The notes beneath the pieces were generated by a model that saw only the letters and a list, made by a program, of their open reading frames with translations, searched no databases and was not told where the DNA came from. A stretch of DNA of 64,000 nucleotides from Lachnospiraceae bacterium (GTDB lineage Bacteria > Bacillota > Clostridia > Lachnospirales > Lachnospiraceae): assembly GCA_017469945.1 (NCBI GenBank), contig JAFUFI010000027.1, forward strand, positions 1 through 64,000. The letters are read 5' to 3'. Position numbers and translations under genes: made by a program. Below are positions 17,840 to 26,772 of the stretch, piece by piece (the first letter of the stretch is position 1; every line of letters starts with the position of its first letter).

Positions 17840-17855
17840 AAGCATTACTTATAAC
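17835..17855. promoter_or_regulatory. Candidate operator of the sulfur operon
   Basis: GTTATAAG (17835-17842) and CTTATAAC (17848-17855) form a perfect 8-base inverted repeat with a 5-base spacer, about 110 bases before the first gene of the sulfur operon. The size and symmetry suit a dimeric regulator. Clostridial relatives control such clusters with an Rrf2-type regulator (CymR), but I cannot assign this site to it. Confidence 0.5.
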
Positions 17856-17967
17856 AAACCATAGTTTTGCGGTATTAGACGATATCACGGAGGCATGGTA
17901 ATCTTCTTTTCAGAAAAGTCAGAACGACAATCTAAAAAAGAATATATAAAACAAGAGGAGAAAAATT

Positions 17968-19005
17968 ATGAAAAGAAACGGCGTAATTCAGAAATTAGTA
18001 CTTGCTTTAGTGGGTATCCTTATCTTAGCTTCATTAGGTGCATGCGGAAAAGCTGACAGCAAGAAGACCGGGGTATACAAGGATGGAAAACTTGTTGTAA
18101 GATTCGGAACCCCCAATAACGGAGGAAAACCTCTTTTTGAGCTTCTTGAGGTTGCTCTTGAACAGGGAATTCTCGACGAAGAGCTCGAGGCTATCGGCGC
18201 TGTCGGAGAGTACAACATCATCGACGCAGCAGGCCCCGGAGTTAATGAAGCTTTTGCAGCAGGAAACATCGACCTTGCGGTATACGGCGACTTCCCTGCT
18301 ACCAGCGCAAAGGTAAACGGTATTGATACAACCATCATCGGTGTTGCAAACGCTATTCAGGCTCAGGCGATTTTCGTAGGAACCAACTCAGGAATCGAAA
18401 GCATTGAAGACCTTGAAGGCAAAACTGTTGCAGTTGGTCTCGGAACAAACTATCAGTTTTTCTGGGAGAATTTTGTAAACGGCGAAGGACTTGACTTAAA
18501 CAAGATCTCAGTTGTTAACTCTTTTGATTATTCAACACTTCTTGCAACAGAGGATGTTGATGCTGCTTCCATCGGACTTGTACAGGCAATCTATTTTGAA
18601 GCACAGGGTCTTGGACATACACTTGTTGACTCTACTTCTCATCCCGATTGGACTACCCAGTTCCTTGTAGCTGCTTACACTCCCTTTATCCAGGATCATC
18701 CTGAGGTAGGTGTAGCGGTAAACAAAGCCCTTATCCGTGCTTATGATCTTATCCACGAAGATCCCACTACTCTCTATCAGGCGGGCTCTTCAGACAATAT
18801 TCCTGTCGAACTTGTTGCGGCAGTTAACCAGATCACAAAGATGGAAGGTTATGACCCTTCATTTATCGTAGGCGCTACCCCTGACAAGCTTCAGGCAGTA
18901 ATCGACCTTATGTATGCAGACGGACTGATCAGCAAGAGCATTGTTGCTAAGGACTGGATCGATGCACAGTACTACGAGAAGGCTGTAAAAGAATTAGGCA
19001 AATAA
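17968..19005 (+). CDS. Sulfonate/sulfate-type ABC substrate-binding lipoprotein
   Basis: This 345-residue lipoprotein has lipobox SLGAC and the two-lobe fold of the SsuA/TauA/NrtA group (NMT1-like): VRFGTPNNGGKPLFELLEVA, AAGPGVNEAFAAGNIDLAVYGD, and LEGKTVAVGLGTNYQFF. It would capture an oxidised sulfur compound for the permease and ATPase encoded at 20319-21878. The operon contains an alkylsulfatase, so alkyl sulfates, sulfonates or sulfate itself are all possible ligands. A similar gene stands in the sulfate assimilation cluster of Clostridium acetobutylicum. Confidence 0.82.
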   Translation: MKRNGVIQKLVLALVGILILASLGACGKADSKKTGVYKDGKLVVRFGTPNNGGKPLFELLEVALEQGILDEELEAIGAVGEYNIIDAAGPGVNEAFAAGNIDLAVYGDFPATSAKVNGIDTTIIGVANAIQAQAIFVGTNSGIESIEDLEGKTVAVGLGTNYQFFWENFVNGEGLDLNKISVVNSFDYSTLLATEDVDAASIGLVQAIYFEAQGLGHTLVDSTSHPDWTTQFLVAAYTPFIQDHPEVGVAVNKALIRAYDLIHEDPTTLYQAGSSDNIPVELVAAVNQITKMEGYDPSFIVGATPDKLQAVIDLMYADGLISKSIVAKDWIDAQYYEKAVKELGK

Positions 19006-19045
19006 AACGCATAAAGTAACGCATAAAGAAACGAGGTAGGACATC

Positions 19046-20311
19046 ATGGCAGAAAAAAGTAAGAAATACAACGAAATCTATGCAGCATACAATTACGCAT
19101 ATGCAGCGGTATTACAGGAACTAACCAGGAGACTTTCTCTTGCAACGGGAACGGAAAAGAATAAGTATTTCCATTCTAAGGTCTTGGCGAATCCGACTTT
19201 TAAAGCTGTTGTATGTCCTAATATCGATAATATTTATTCCCAGATTTTTGTTGATCTGACGGCAGGTCCACTTGTACTCGAGAAGCCTGAAACAGACAGA
19301 TACCTTTCGATAGCTCTATTAGATGCATATACCAATTGCGAGATACTTCTAGGAACAGGCGGAGATGGAAACGAAGCGAAGACTTATTTCCTTACAGGCC
19401 CCGAATATACGGGAGAGATTCCTAAAGAGTACACGCATATTGAGGCACCGGGTAACTTCCTTTGGGGAATAGTAAGAACCATCATCTATAACGAAGCAGA
19501 TCTTGAAAATGTTTTTGCACTTCAGGAAAAACTTACGGTAAGAGCATTTGAACCTAACAAAAAGCCTCTTGGGGAAGAGTATAAATTATCTCCCTTCAAG
19601 CCCAGCATCAAGATTCAGGAATTATCGCTTAAAGAATTTTTCGATATTTTTAATTTTGTTCATACATACAATAAGGATAAGTATGAACCTGCAGAGCTCG
19701 AGAATGTTTGGGCAGCGTACGGTATCGGAGCGGGAAAAAGCTTTACAGATGAGATTGATGAGGAGATAAAGAGTATTCCGGCGGATTTCCACAAGGCACT
19801 GTATGCAAATCTTAGCTTTGGTAAATCTATAAACGGATGGGGATATCCGGCAGATCACCTCGGAATCTACAAGACGGACTATGCACTCAGATCGGCGACC
19901 GCATTCTTTGGACTCGGTGCAAACCCTGTTTCAATGTGCATTTATCCTGCTACTACGGTGGATGCGGACGGAAATCAGATAAACGGCGAGAATGATTATG
20001 TACTTCATTTGGATTCTTTGCCGCCCCTTAAAAAGGATGGTTTCTGGTCCGTAACCTTATACGACAATAAAGAGCGTTACCTTGTTGAAAATGAGATCGA
20101 CAGATACGGCATCACCGATCGTACGAAGCTTCGTCAGAATGCTGATGGCAGCTACGATCTGTATATTCAGAATACAAAGCCTGAAGGCGATAAGGCTGAT
20201 AACTGGCTTCCCGCACCTCGTGAGGATTTCTTGCTGGTATTTAGAATCTATCTGCCCGGAGAAGCTGTTACTAACGGCAGTTGGGTGATCCCGGCCGTAA
20301 AGAAGGTATAG
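19046..20311 (+). CDS. DUF1254/DUF1214 protein in sulfur operon
   Basis: This 421-residue protein has an N-terminal DUF1254-like part (about 25-170; NPTFKAVVCPNIDNIYSQIFVDL, DRYLSIALLDAYTN) and a C-terminal DUF1214-like part (about 310-415; GFWSVTLYDN, DLYIQNTKP, PREDFLLVFRIYLPG). The family has no established biochemical activity that I know. There is no signal peptide or membrane segment. It sits between the binding protein and ATPase of the importer, with 40 and 7 bases of spacing, so it is certainly cotranscribed and likely acts on, or senses, the imported sulfur compound. That role is inferred from context only. Confidence 0.8.
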   Translation: MAEKSKKYNEIYAAYNYAYAAVLQELTRRLSLATGTEKNKYFHSKVLANPTFKAVVCPNIDNIYSQIFVDLTAGPLVLEKPETDRYLSIALLDAYTNCEILLGTGGDGNEAKTYFLTGPEYTGEIPKEYTHIEAPGNFLWGIVRTIIYNEADLENVFALQEKLTVRAFEPNKKPLGEEYKLSPFKPSIKIQELSLKEFFDIFNFVHTYNKDKYEPAELENVWAAYGIGAGKSFTDEIDEEIKSIPADFHKALYANLSFGKSINGWGYPADHLGIYKTDYALRSATAFFGLGANPVSMCIYPATTVDADGNQINGENDYVLHLDSLPPLKKDGFWSVTLYDNKERYLVENEIDRYGITDRTKLRQNADGSYDLYIQNTKPEGDKADNWLPAPREDFLLVFRIYLPGEAVTNGSWVIPAVKKV

Positions 20312-20318
20312 AAGATAA

Positions 20319-21092
20319 ATGAGCGATTCTATTATAAACATCGAACATTTGAATAAAACTTTTGAAGTTGACAAAACCAAGATGGAAATTCTCAGGGATA
20401 TAAATCTCAAGATTTCTCCCGGGGAGTTTGTAACCATCGTTGGACACAGCGGATGCGGAAAGAGTACGCTTCTAAAGATCATCTGCGGACTTGTTTCTTA
20501 CGAGGACGGAAAAGTTGAAAGAAGCGGTAAGGCTGTTTCCGGTCCCGGACCCTCCTGCGGAATGGTCTTTCAGGAACACAGACTTCTTCCATGGCTTAAG
20601 ATCAAGGACAATATCAGTTTTGGTTTAAAACTCTCTAAAGAGGAAAAGGACAAAAGAGTGGGCCATTATCTTGAGATGGTCGGGCTTAAGGATTTTGCAA
20701 ACAGTTATCCTGCTCAGCTTTCCGGAGGAATGAGCCAGAGAGCGGCTATAGCAAGAGGCTTGGCAAACAATCCGGAGATACTGCTCTTGGACGAACCTTT
20801 CGGAGCTCTTGACGCACTTACCCGTATCCAGATGCAAAAAGAGATTCTTTCAATCCAGGAGAAGGAAGGAACGACGATGGTGCTCGTAACTCACGATATT
20901 GACGAGGCAATCTACCTCGGAGACCGTATAGTTGTTATGAGCGCACGCCCCGGAGAGATCAAAGACATAATCAAAACGGATCGTTACGCGTCAAGAAGAC
21001 GTAACAGCCCGGAGTTTGCGAACTATCGTAAAAAAATCTACGACTATTTCTTTGAGGATGTACAGGATTACGAGATCGAATATAACATCTGA
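20319..21092 (+). CDS. Sulfonate/sulfate-type ABC transporter ATPase
   Basis: This 257-residue ATPase is of the SsuB/TauB/NrtD kind. Walker A is GHSGCGKST, the Q-loop FQEH, the signature LSGGMSQR, Walker B ILLLDEPFGALD, and the switch His is in VTHDID. It energises the permease encoded next. It starts 7 bases after the DUF1254 gene. Confidence 0.92.
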   Translation: MSDSIINIEHLNKTFEVDKTKMEILRDINLKISPGEFVTIVGHSGCGKSTLLKIICGLVSYEDGKVERSGKAVSGPGPSCGMVFQEHRLLPWLKIKDNISFGLKLSKEEKDKRVGHYLEMVGLKDFANSYPAQLSGGMSQRAAIARGLANNPEILLLDEPFGALDALTRIQMQKEILSIQEKEGTTMVLVTHDIDEAIYLGDRIVVMSARPGEIKDIIKTDRYASRRRNSPEFANYRKKIYDYFFEDVQDYEIEYNI

Positions 21093-21107
21093 CGACTGGA
21101 AGGGTTT

Positions 21108-21878
21108 ATGAATACAAATTTGAGAAAAGTTTTAAACGGAATAGCGATACCCGTCGTGGTAGTGATTTTGTGGTGGTATGTGACTACATTCGGTTCGATA
21201 CCTGAGGGAATTCTTCCCAATCTGCCTAAAGTCGGAGCAACCTTTAAAGAGATGATAGCAAGCGGACAGCTCTTTTCAGATCTCGGTATAAGCATCTCGA
21301 GAGTCCTGAAAGGATACGGACTTGCGGTAACCATTGGCATCACACTTGGATCGCTGATCGGTATGTTCAGACCTGTTAGAGAATTGTTTCTACCGATGCT
21401 TACCGTAATAAGACAGATCCCCATCATCGCATGGATCCCGCTCATCATACTCTGGGCAGGAATCGGGGAAGCATCAAAAGTGATAATCATTGTTCTTGCA
21501 GCATTCTTCCCGATACTTGTTAATACAGAAAGCGGGATCAGCGGAACACCCGGAGGATTTCTTGAAGTTGCGAAGCTGTATGGACTCAGCCCTTGGAAAA
21601 CATTCGTAAAGGTGTATTTACCACATGCGCTGCCGAGCATCTTAGTAGGATTAAGATTAGGGCTTGGCGTCTCATGGATGGCGGTTGTAGCGGCGGAACT
21701 TATTGCAGCGGCTTCAGGTGTAGGATACCGGATGAGTAATGCGAGAAGCATGATGAGATCGGATATCGTAATAGTTTGTATGATCGTGATCGGACTGGTC
21801 GGAGTTCTTATGGACAGACTGATCGGTTTTGGATTTGGAAAACTGACCCCCTGGAAAAAGCACGAAGCTAAGAGGTAA
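21108..21878 (+). CDS. Sulfonate/sulfate-type ABC transporter permease
   Basis: This 256-residue protein has about six membrane segments and the inner-membrane coupling loop typical of SsuC/TauC permeases (EVAKLYGLSPWKTFVKVYLP, then a GLRLGLGVSWMAVVAAEL helix). It pairs with the preceding ATPase and the lipoprotein at 17968. Confidence 0.9.
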   Translation: MNTNLRKVLNGIAIPVVVVILWWYVTTFGSIPEGILPNLPKVGATFKEMIASGQLFSDLGISISRVLKGYGLAVTIGITLGSLIGMFRPVRELFLPMLTVIRQIPIIAWIPLIILWAGIGEASKVIIIVLAAFFPILVNTESGISGTPGGFLEVAKLYGLSPWKTFVKVYLPHALPSILVGLRLGLGVSWMAVVAAELIAAASGVGYRMSNARSMMRSDIVIVCMIVIGLVGVLMDRLIGFGFGKLTPWKKHEAKR

Positions 21879-21885
21879 TAGTTTC

Positions 21886-23823
21886 ATGGCATCTATAGAA
21901 TTAAACGCAGAGCAAAAGCCTGCAAGCGAATATACGAAGGCACTTCAATATGAGGTTGCCGAAAAACTTGATATCGACAGGGAGAATGCAGATAACAGCG
22001 AGTGTGAATACGCTGCGCGTCACTGCATCCTCCCTCTGGAAAAAGGATACAGTATTAAGACTGCCGGCGGTCAGGAAGCTTGGAGTCTTGACGGCTATCA
22101 GTTTTTGAAGCGTGATAAAATCTCCGATACGGTAAACCCCAGTCTTTGGCTTAATGGAAAAGCAAGTTTAGAGGCGGGGGTATTTGAAGTATTACCCGGA
22201 AAGATTTACCAGGTGCGCGGAGTCGATATTGCAAACATCACATTTGTCAGAAGTAAAACAGGATGGATTGTGATGGATGTAACGACCTGCATTGAGTCGG
22301 CAAGCAGCGGGATCGAACTCCTGGAAAAGGCTATCGGAGAGGATGTAAAAGGGAATATACGCGCTGTGATCATCAGCCATTCCCATATGGACCATTTTGG
22401 CGGTATCAAGGGAGTAGTTGATGAGAAAAACGTCGGACCGCTATCAAGCGGAAAGATCCCCGTGATCGTACCGGCCGGATTTGATACTGAGACCGTAAAG
22501 GAAAATGTCTTTGCAGGGCCTGCGATGATGAGAAGATCCGGGTATCAGTTCGGTATGCGGCTGAGGGCCGGAGAAAGAGGTAAAGTAAGCGCCGGTCTTG
22601 GAATAAATATGAGTCATGGAACGGTTTCTTACATAGCACCTACAGATTTTATAAGCGAGGATACTACGCTTGTAATTGACGGTCTTGAAGTTGTTTTCCA
22701 GCTTACGCCCGGAACGGAAGCTCCCGCTGAGATGAACAATTATTTCCCTGAATACAGAGCCTTTTGGGCAGCGGAAAACTGCACGGCTACTCTTCATAAC
22801 CTCTATCCTATAAGAGGAGCACAGCTCAGGGACAGCGACGGATGGTGGAGATATATCATGGAGGCCTATATAAAGTTTGGAGATAAGACTGATGTAGTTT
22901 TTCAGTCGCACCACTGGCCTCATGAAAATACCGAGGACGACCCGGAGATGGTAAAAAGGTATCTTCTTGATACTGCCGCTACTTATAAGTATATTCACGA
23001 CAAGACCCTCTACTTTGCCAACAGAGGAAAGACAGAAAAAGAGACGGCAAAGCTTGTTAAAATGCCGGAGAGCCTTGAAAAGTCATGGTACACGAGACCT
23101 TATTACGGCTCAAGGGAGATAAATGTAAGAGCGGTATTTAATAAGTACCTGGGATTTTATAATGCGGATCCGGTTACTCTCGATCCTTTGACCGAGCGCG
23201 AAGAGGCAGAGATGTTTCTTGAGTACGCAGGTTCGGATGAGTACGTACTTGAAAAGGCTTTCGAAGATTTTGAAAAGGGCGAGTACAGAAAGGCTGCAAG
23301 AGCCGCCGGTTATATTGTATCAGCAAGACCGGATAATGAGAGAGCAAGATTCCTTTGCGCCGATGCCTTGGAACAGCTTGGATATCAGGCGGAATCTTCA
23401 ATCTGGAGAAATGCATATCTTGTACGGGCAGCAGAGCTTAGAGAAAATGCGGCGCCTTTGGAATTCAGAGAGGCCGGTGGAGATATAGTGAAAAGCATGC
23501 CTACAAGGTTAAAACTTGCATACCTTGGAACTGTTGTGGACAGCAAGGCATTTGAAGATCTGAATGAGGAGTTTGATCTGTCTGTAATCTCGGAGAGCGG
23601 CGAAGTAAAAGAAATCTACAGGATATATTTATATAAGGGAACTCTCCTTTACAGCGAAGTAAAAGAAATCGGATCCGAAAGGTATGCGAAGATCCCGGAT
23701 AAGGTATTGCCCGCGCTGCTTATCGGACAGATTGACAAAGCAGCTGATCTGATAGATACCAATTGCTTTGAACTGCTAAGAAAGATCGGTTCTGCGGTAA
23801 GATCTCCCTTCAGTCCGGAATAG
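21886..23823 (+). CDS. Alkylsulfatase, metallo-beta-lactamase fold
   Basis: This 645-residue enzyme matches the SdsA1/YjcS-type alkylsulfatases, which hydrolyse primary alkyl sulfates to alcohol and sulfate. The binuclear zinc motif HSHMDH is at 165-170, followed by GTEAPAEMNNYFPEYRA, HNLYPIRGAQLRD and FQSHHWPHENTEDD, all family hallmarks. A dimerisation domain (about 400-520) and an SCP2-like C-terminal domain (about 530-645) follow. There is no signal peptide, whereas many relatives are exported, so here the ester would be cut after import and the sulfate passed to CysDN. It starts 7 bases after the permease. Confidence 0.85.
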   Translation: MASIELNAEQKPASEYTKALQYEVAEKLDIDRENADNSECEYAARHCILPLEKGYSIKTAGGQEAWSLDGYQFLKRDKISDTVNPSLWLNGKASLEAGVFEVLPGKIYQVRGVDIANITFVRSKTGWIVMDVTTCIESASSGIELLEKAIGEDVKGNIRAVIISHSHMDHFGGIKGVVDEKNVGPLSSGKIPVIVPAGFDTETVKENVFAGPAMMRRSGYQFGMRLRAGERGKVSAGLGINMSHGTVSYIAPTDFISEDTTLVIDGLEVVFQLTPGTEAPAEMNNYFPEYRAFWAAENCTATLHNLYPIRGAQLRDSDGWWRYIMEAYIKFGDKTDVVFQSHHWPHENTEDDPEMVKRYLLDTAATYKYIHDKTLYFANRGKTEKETAKLVKMPESLEKSWYTRPYYGSREINVRAVFNKYLGFYNADPVTLDPLTEREEAEMFLEYAGSDEYVLEKAFEDFEKGEYRKAARAAGYIVSARPDNERARFLCADALEQLGYQAESSIWRNAYLVRAAELRENAAPLEFREAGGDIVKSMPTRLKLAYLGTVVDSKAFEDLNEEFDLSVISESGEVKEIYRIYLYKGTLLYSEVKEIGSERYAKIPDKVLPALLIGQIDKAADLIDTNCFELLRKIGSAVRSPFSPE

Positions 23824-23831
23824 GAAAACAA

Positions 23832-25538
23832 ATGGGAAAATTGGAAGTAAAAGAATTTAATACGGATGTCCTGATAATCGGTGGCGGCACAGCAGGCTGC
23901 TTTGCAGCGATCACTCTGGGAGGGGAAAAAGACCTTAAAGTCATCATCGCAGAGAAAGCTGATATAAAGAGGAGCGGATGCCTGGCAGCAGGAGTTAATG
24001 CGATCAATGCGTATATAACCAAAGGCTATAAACCGGAGGATTATGTAGAGTACGCAAGACAGGATGCGGAAGGTATCATCAGAAATGACCTCGCCATTTC
24101 AGCGGCAAGACGTTTTAACAAGGTGACCGCCGATCTTGAAAAGTTTGGTCTTGTAATCTTAAAGGATGAAAACGGAGAGTACGTTGCGAGAGGAAAGCGA
24201 AATATCAAGATAAACGGCGAGAACATTAAGCCGATCCTGGCAGAGCAGGTACGAAAGTCGGAGAATGTTACAGTACTTAACCGTGTAAACATTACGGATC
24301 TTATAACCGATGGAAGCGAGGTAAAAGGAGCGGTTGGATTTTCTGTTACAGAAAACGAAGCTTATGTGATCAGGGCAGGAGCAGTACTTATTGCAACCGG
24401 AGGGGCAGCAGGTCTGTACAGATCGAACAATCCCGGATTTTCCAGACATAAGATGTGGTATCCGCCCTTTAATACCGGAGCCGGATACGCGATGGGGATC
24501 CGCGCAGGAGCGGAGATGACTACTTTCGAGATGAGATTTGTAGCTCTTCGCTGCAAGGATACGATCGCACCAACGGGTACTATAGCCCAGGGAGTAAGAG
24601 CACCACAGGTCAATGCATCCGGAGAAGTTTACGAAACAAAGTACGGCCTTAAAACTTCGGAGAGAATCTACGGAACCGTTATGGAAAACAGACGGGGCGC
24701 AGGTCCCTGCTATCTCGAAACGAAAGGAATAGCAAAGGAATCAGGGGACTCTCTTTTAAGAGCATATCTGAATATGGCTCCCGCCCAGACTCTGAAGTGG
24801 ATCGAGAGCGGAAAGAGACCTGAAGAGCAAAACGTTGAGATTGAAGGAACCGAACCCTACGTTGTCGGAGGACATACTGCCAGTGGTTACTGGGTTGATA
24901 CCGGAAGAGAGACTACTGTAAAAGGTCTTTTTGCGGCAGGAGACGTAGCCGGAGGATTTCCTCAAAAGTATGTTACCGGAGCTCTGGCTGAAGGCGAGAT
25001 AGCCGCAGAAAGCATTATTAAAAGATTAAAGAATAGGATTGTAAGAAATCCGGATTCCGGATTTGACGAAAAGGCCTTGGAAATCCTCAAGGGGTATGAG
25101 AAAGCTTTAGATGATAAGAGCGAGAGTCTTTATTCATACGAAGATATTGAGGAGGCGATGCAGAAGGTGATGGATACCTACGCAGGCGGTATTTCGGCCG
25201 GATACGGATACAACGAAAAACAGCTTCTTGCGGCGGGGGAAAGGATTGACAAACTGTCGGTTCTTGCTGAAGGGTTGAAGGCAGAAAATATGCATGAGCT
25301 GCTCTTTTTGTACGAGATCCGGGAAAGGATTACGGTCTGCAGATCGCTTATAGCTCATCTTCTCGCGCGTAAAGAGACAAGATGGCATGTCTTCGGAGAA
25401 AACTTAGATCATCCGGACAAAGATAAAAACTTTGAAAAGTACGTAAATTCGAGGCTTTCAAATGGCGAGATCGAGATAATACTGAGGGATCTGGTTACCG
25501 GAGAGACGTACGAACATGAGGCTTCGGAGGTGAGCTAG
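23832..25538 (+). CDS. APS reductase flavoprotein subunit (AprA-type)
   Basis: This 568-residue flavoprotein belongs to the fumarate reductase/AprA superfamily, with FAD-binding VLIIGGGTAGCFAAI near the N-terminus, LIATGGAAGLYRSNNPG, GIRAGAEMTTFEMRFV, and GLFAAGDVAGGFPQKYVTGAL. It reduces adenylylsulfate to sulfite and AMP together with the iron-sulfur subunit encoded next. It is about 90 residues shorter than the enzyme of dissimilatory sulfate reducers, like the version in the sulfate assimilation cluster of C. acetobutylicum. CysD and CysN follow immediately, supporting an assimilatory role. Confidence 0.87.
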   Translation: MGKLEVKEFNTDVLIIGGGTAGCFAAITLGGEKDLKVIIAEKADIKRSGCLAAGVNAINAYITKGYKPEDYVEYARQDAEGIIRNDLAISAARRFNKVTADLEKFGLVILKDENGEYVARGKRNIKINGENIKPILAEQVRKSENVTVLNRVNITDLITDGSEVKGAVGFSVTENEAYVIRAGAVLIATGGAAGLYRSNNPGFSRHKMWYPPFNTGAGYAMGIRAGAEMTTFEMRFVALRCKDTIAPTGTIAQGVRAPQVNASGEVYETKYGLKTSERIYGTVMENRRGAGPCYLETKGIAKESGDSLLRAYLNMAPAQTLKWIESGKRPEEQNVEIEGTEPYVVGGHTASGYWVDTGRETTVKGLFAAGDVAGGFPQKYVTGALAEGEIAAESIIKRLKNRIVRNPDSGFDEKALEILKGYEKALDDKSESLYSYEDIEEAMQKVMDTYAGGISAGYGYNEKQLLAAGERIDKLSVLAEGLKAENMHELLFLYEIRERITVCRSLIAHLLARKETRWHVFGENLDHPDKDKNFEKYVNSRLSNGEIEIILRDLVTGETYEHEASEVS

Positions 25539-25850
25539 TTGAGTGTAAAGATTGATACAGATAAATGCGTAGGATGCGGAAGGTGCGCTTCGGTCTGCCC
25601 CGGAACTCTTATCTCGGTTGAGAACGGGAAGGCGGTCATGAACTATCCTAAAGACTGCTGGGGGTGCGTTTCCTGCGTGAAGGAATGTCCGTGCTGTGCG
25701 ATAAAGTACTATCTGGGAGCAGATATCGGCGGCAAGGGAAGCGTGCTCAGCGTTAAACAGGATGGCGAGATACTCAGGTGGACGGTAGAAAAAGCGGATG
25801 GCACCACCGAGGTTATAGAAATCAATCGAAAGGATGCCAACAAATATTAG
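25539..25850 (+). CDS. APS reductase iron-sulfur subunit (AprB-type)
   Basis: This 103-residue ferredoxin has two 4Fe-4S motifs, C10/C13/C16/C20 and C40/C43/C46/C50, with two extra cysteines directly after (PCCAIKYY), as in AprB. The C-terminal tail (about 65-103) is shorter than in dissimilatory enzymes. It starts at TTG directly after the AprA stop codon, with GGAGGTGAG as ribosome binding site, so the two subunits are translationally coupled. Confidence 0.88.
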   Translation: MSVKIDTDKCVGCGRCASVCPGTLISVENGKAVMNYPKDCWGCVSCVKECPCCAIKYYLGADIGGKGSVLSVKQDGEILRWTVEKADGTTEVIEINRKDANKY

Positions 25851-25868
25851 GTAAACGGTAAGTAATAG

Positions 25869-26771
25869 ATGAACACATTGTCACATTTGGACGAATTGGA
25901 AGCGGAAGCGATATACATAATAAGAGAGGTTGCGGCAGAGTGCGAAAAGCCTGTAATGCTGTATTCTATCGGTAAGGATTCATCGGTTATGCTGCATCTT
26001 GCGCTTAAAGCATTCTACCCGGAAAAGCCGCCATTTCCTTTTTTGCATGTCAATACGACATGGAAATTTAAGGAGATGATCGAATTCAGGGACAGAAGGG
26101 CCAAGGAACTTGGAATTGAGATGCTCGAGTACATCAACGAAGACGGTGTAAAGCAGGGCATAAACCCCTTTGATCACGGCTCGGCATATACGGATATCAT
26201 GAAGACCCAGGCTCTTAAACAGGCGCTGGACAAATACGGATTTACAGCAGCTTTTGGCGGCGGACGAAGAGATGAAGAAAAGTCCAGAGCAAAGGAAAGA
26301 ATCTTTTCCTTTAGAAGCGCCGGACATGCATGGGATCCAAAGAATCAGCGGCCGGAGATGTGGAAACTTTACAACACTGAGATAAACCGAGGTGAGAGCA
26401 TCAGAGTCTTCCCCATATCAAACTGGACCGAAAAAGATATATGGCAGTATATTCAAAGGGAGAATATTCCGATCGTACCGCTGTACTTTGCGGCTGAGCG
26501 CCCGGTTGTTTACCGCGACGGAAACATCATAATGGTGGATGACGACAGAATGCGTCTTTTACCCGGAGAAAAGCCGGAGATGAAGATGGTAAGGTTCAGA
26601 ACCTTGGGCTGCTATCCTTTGTCGGGTGGTGTTGAATCGACTGCAACTACTCTTCCCGAAATTATCGAGGAGACATTAAGCTCCGTTGAGTCCGAGAGAA
26701 CCAGCAGGGTTATCGACAAGGACGGCGGATCGGCAAGTATGGAAAAAAGAAAGAGAGAGGGCTATTTCTAA
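25869..26771 (+). CDS. cysD: Sulfate adenylyltransferase subunit 2
   Basis: This 300-residue protein is the adenylylating subunit of the CysDN ATP sulfurylase, making APS from ATP and sulfate. The PP-loop is [18 protein letters not shown], and [16 protein letters not shown] and [15 protein letters not shown] are family hallmarks. The last residues ([11 protein letters not shown]) match the usual C-terminus. The next gene starts one base after the stop codon. Confidence 0.95.
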   Translation: MNTLSHLDELEAEAIYIIREVAAECEKPVMLYSIGKDSSVMLHLALKAFYPEKPPFPFLHVNTTWKFKEMIEFRDRRAKELGIEMLEYINEDGVKQGINPFDHGSAYTDIMKTQALKQALDKYGFTAAFGGGRRDEEKSRAKERIFSFRSAGHAWDPKNQRPEMWKLYNTEINRGESIRVFPISNWTEKDIWQYIQRENIPIVPLYFAAERPVVYRDGNIIMVDDDRMRLLPGEKPEMKMVRFRTLGCYPLSGGVESTATTLPEIIEETLSSVESERTSRVIDKDGGSASMEKRKREGYF

Positions 26772-26772
26772 A

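Noticed and set aside
17744..17967. tRNA gene or cysteine T-box before the sulfur operon
   Set aside because: No cloverleaf, no T-box TGGNACCGCG word; the region holds a terminator, a palindrome and a ribosome binding site.
21068..21751. A 227-codon open frame on the minus strand
   Set aside because: It mirrors the ABC permease gene at 21108-21878, whose membrane helices and coupling loop are clear.
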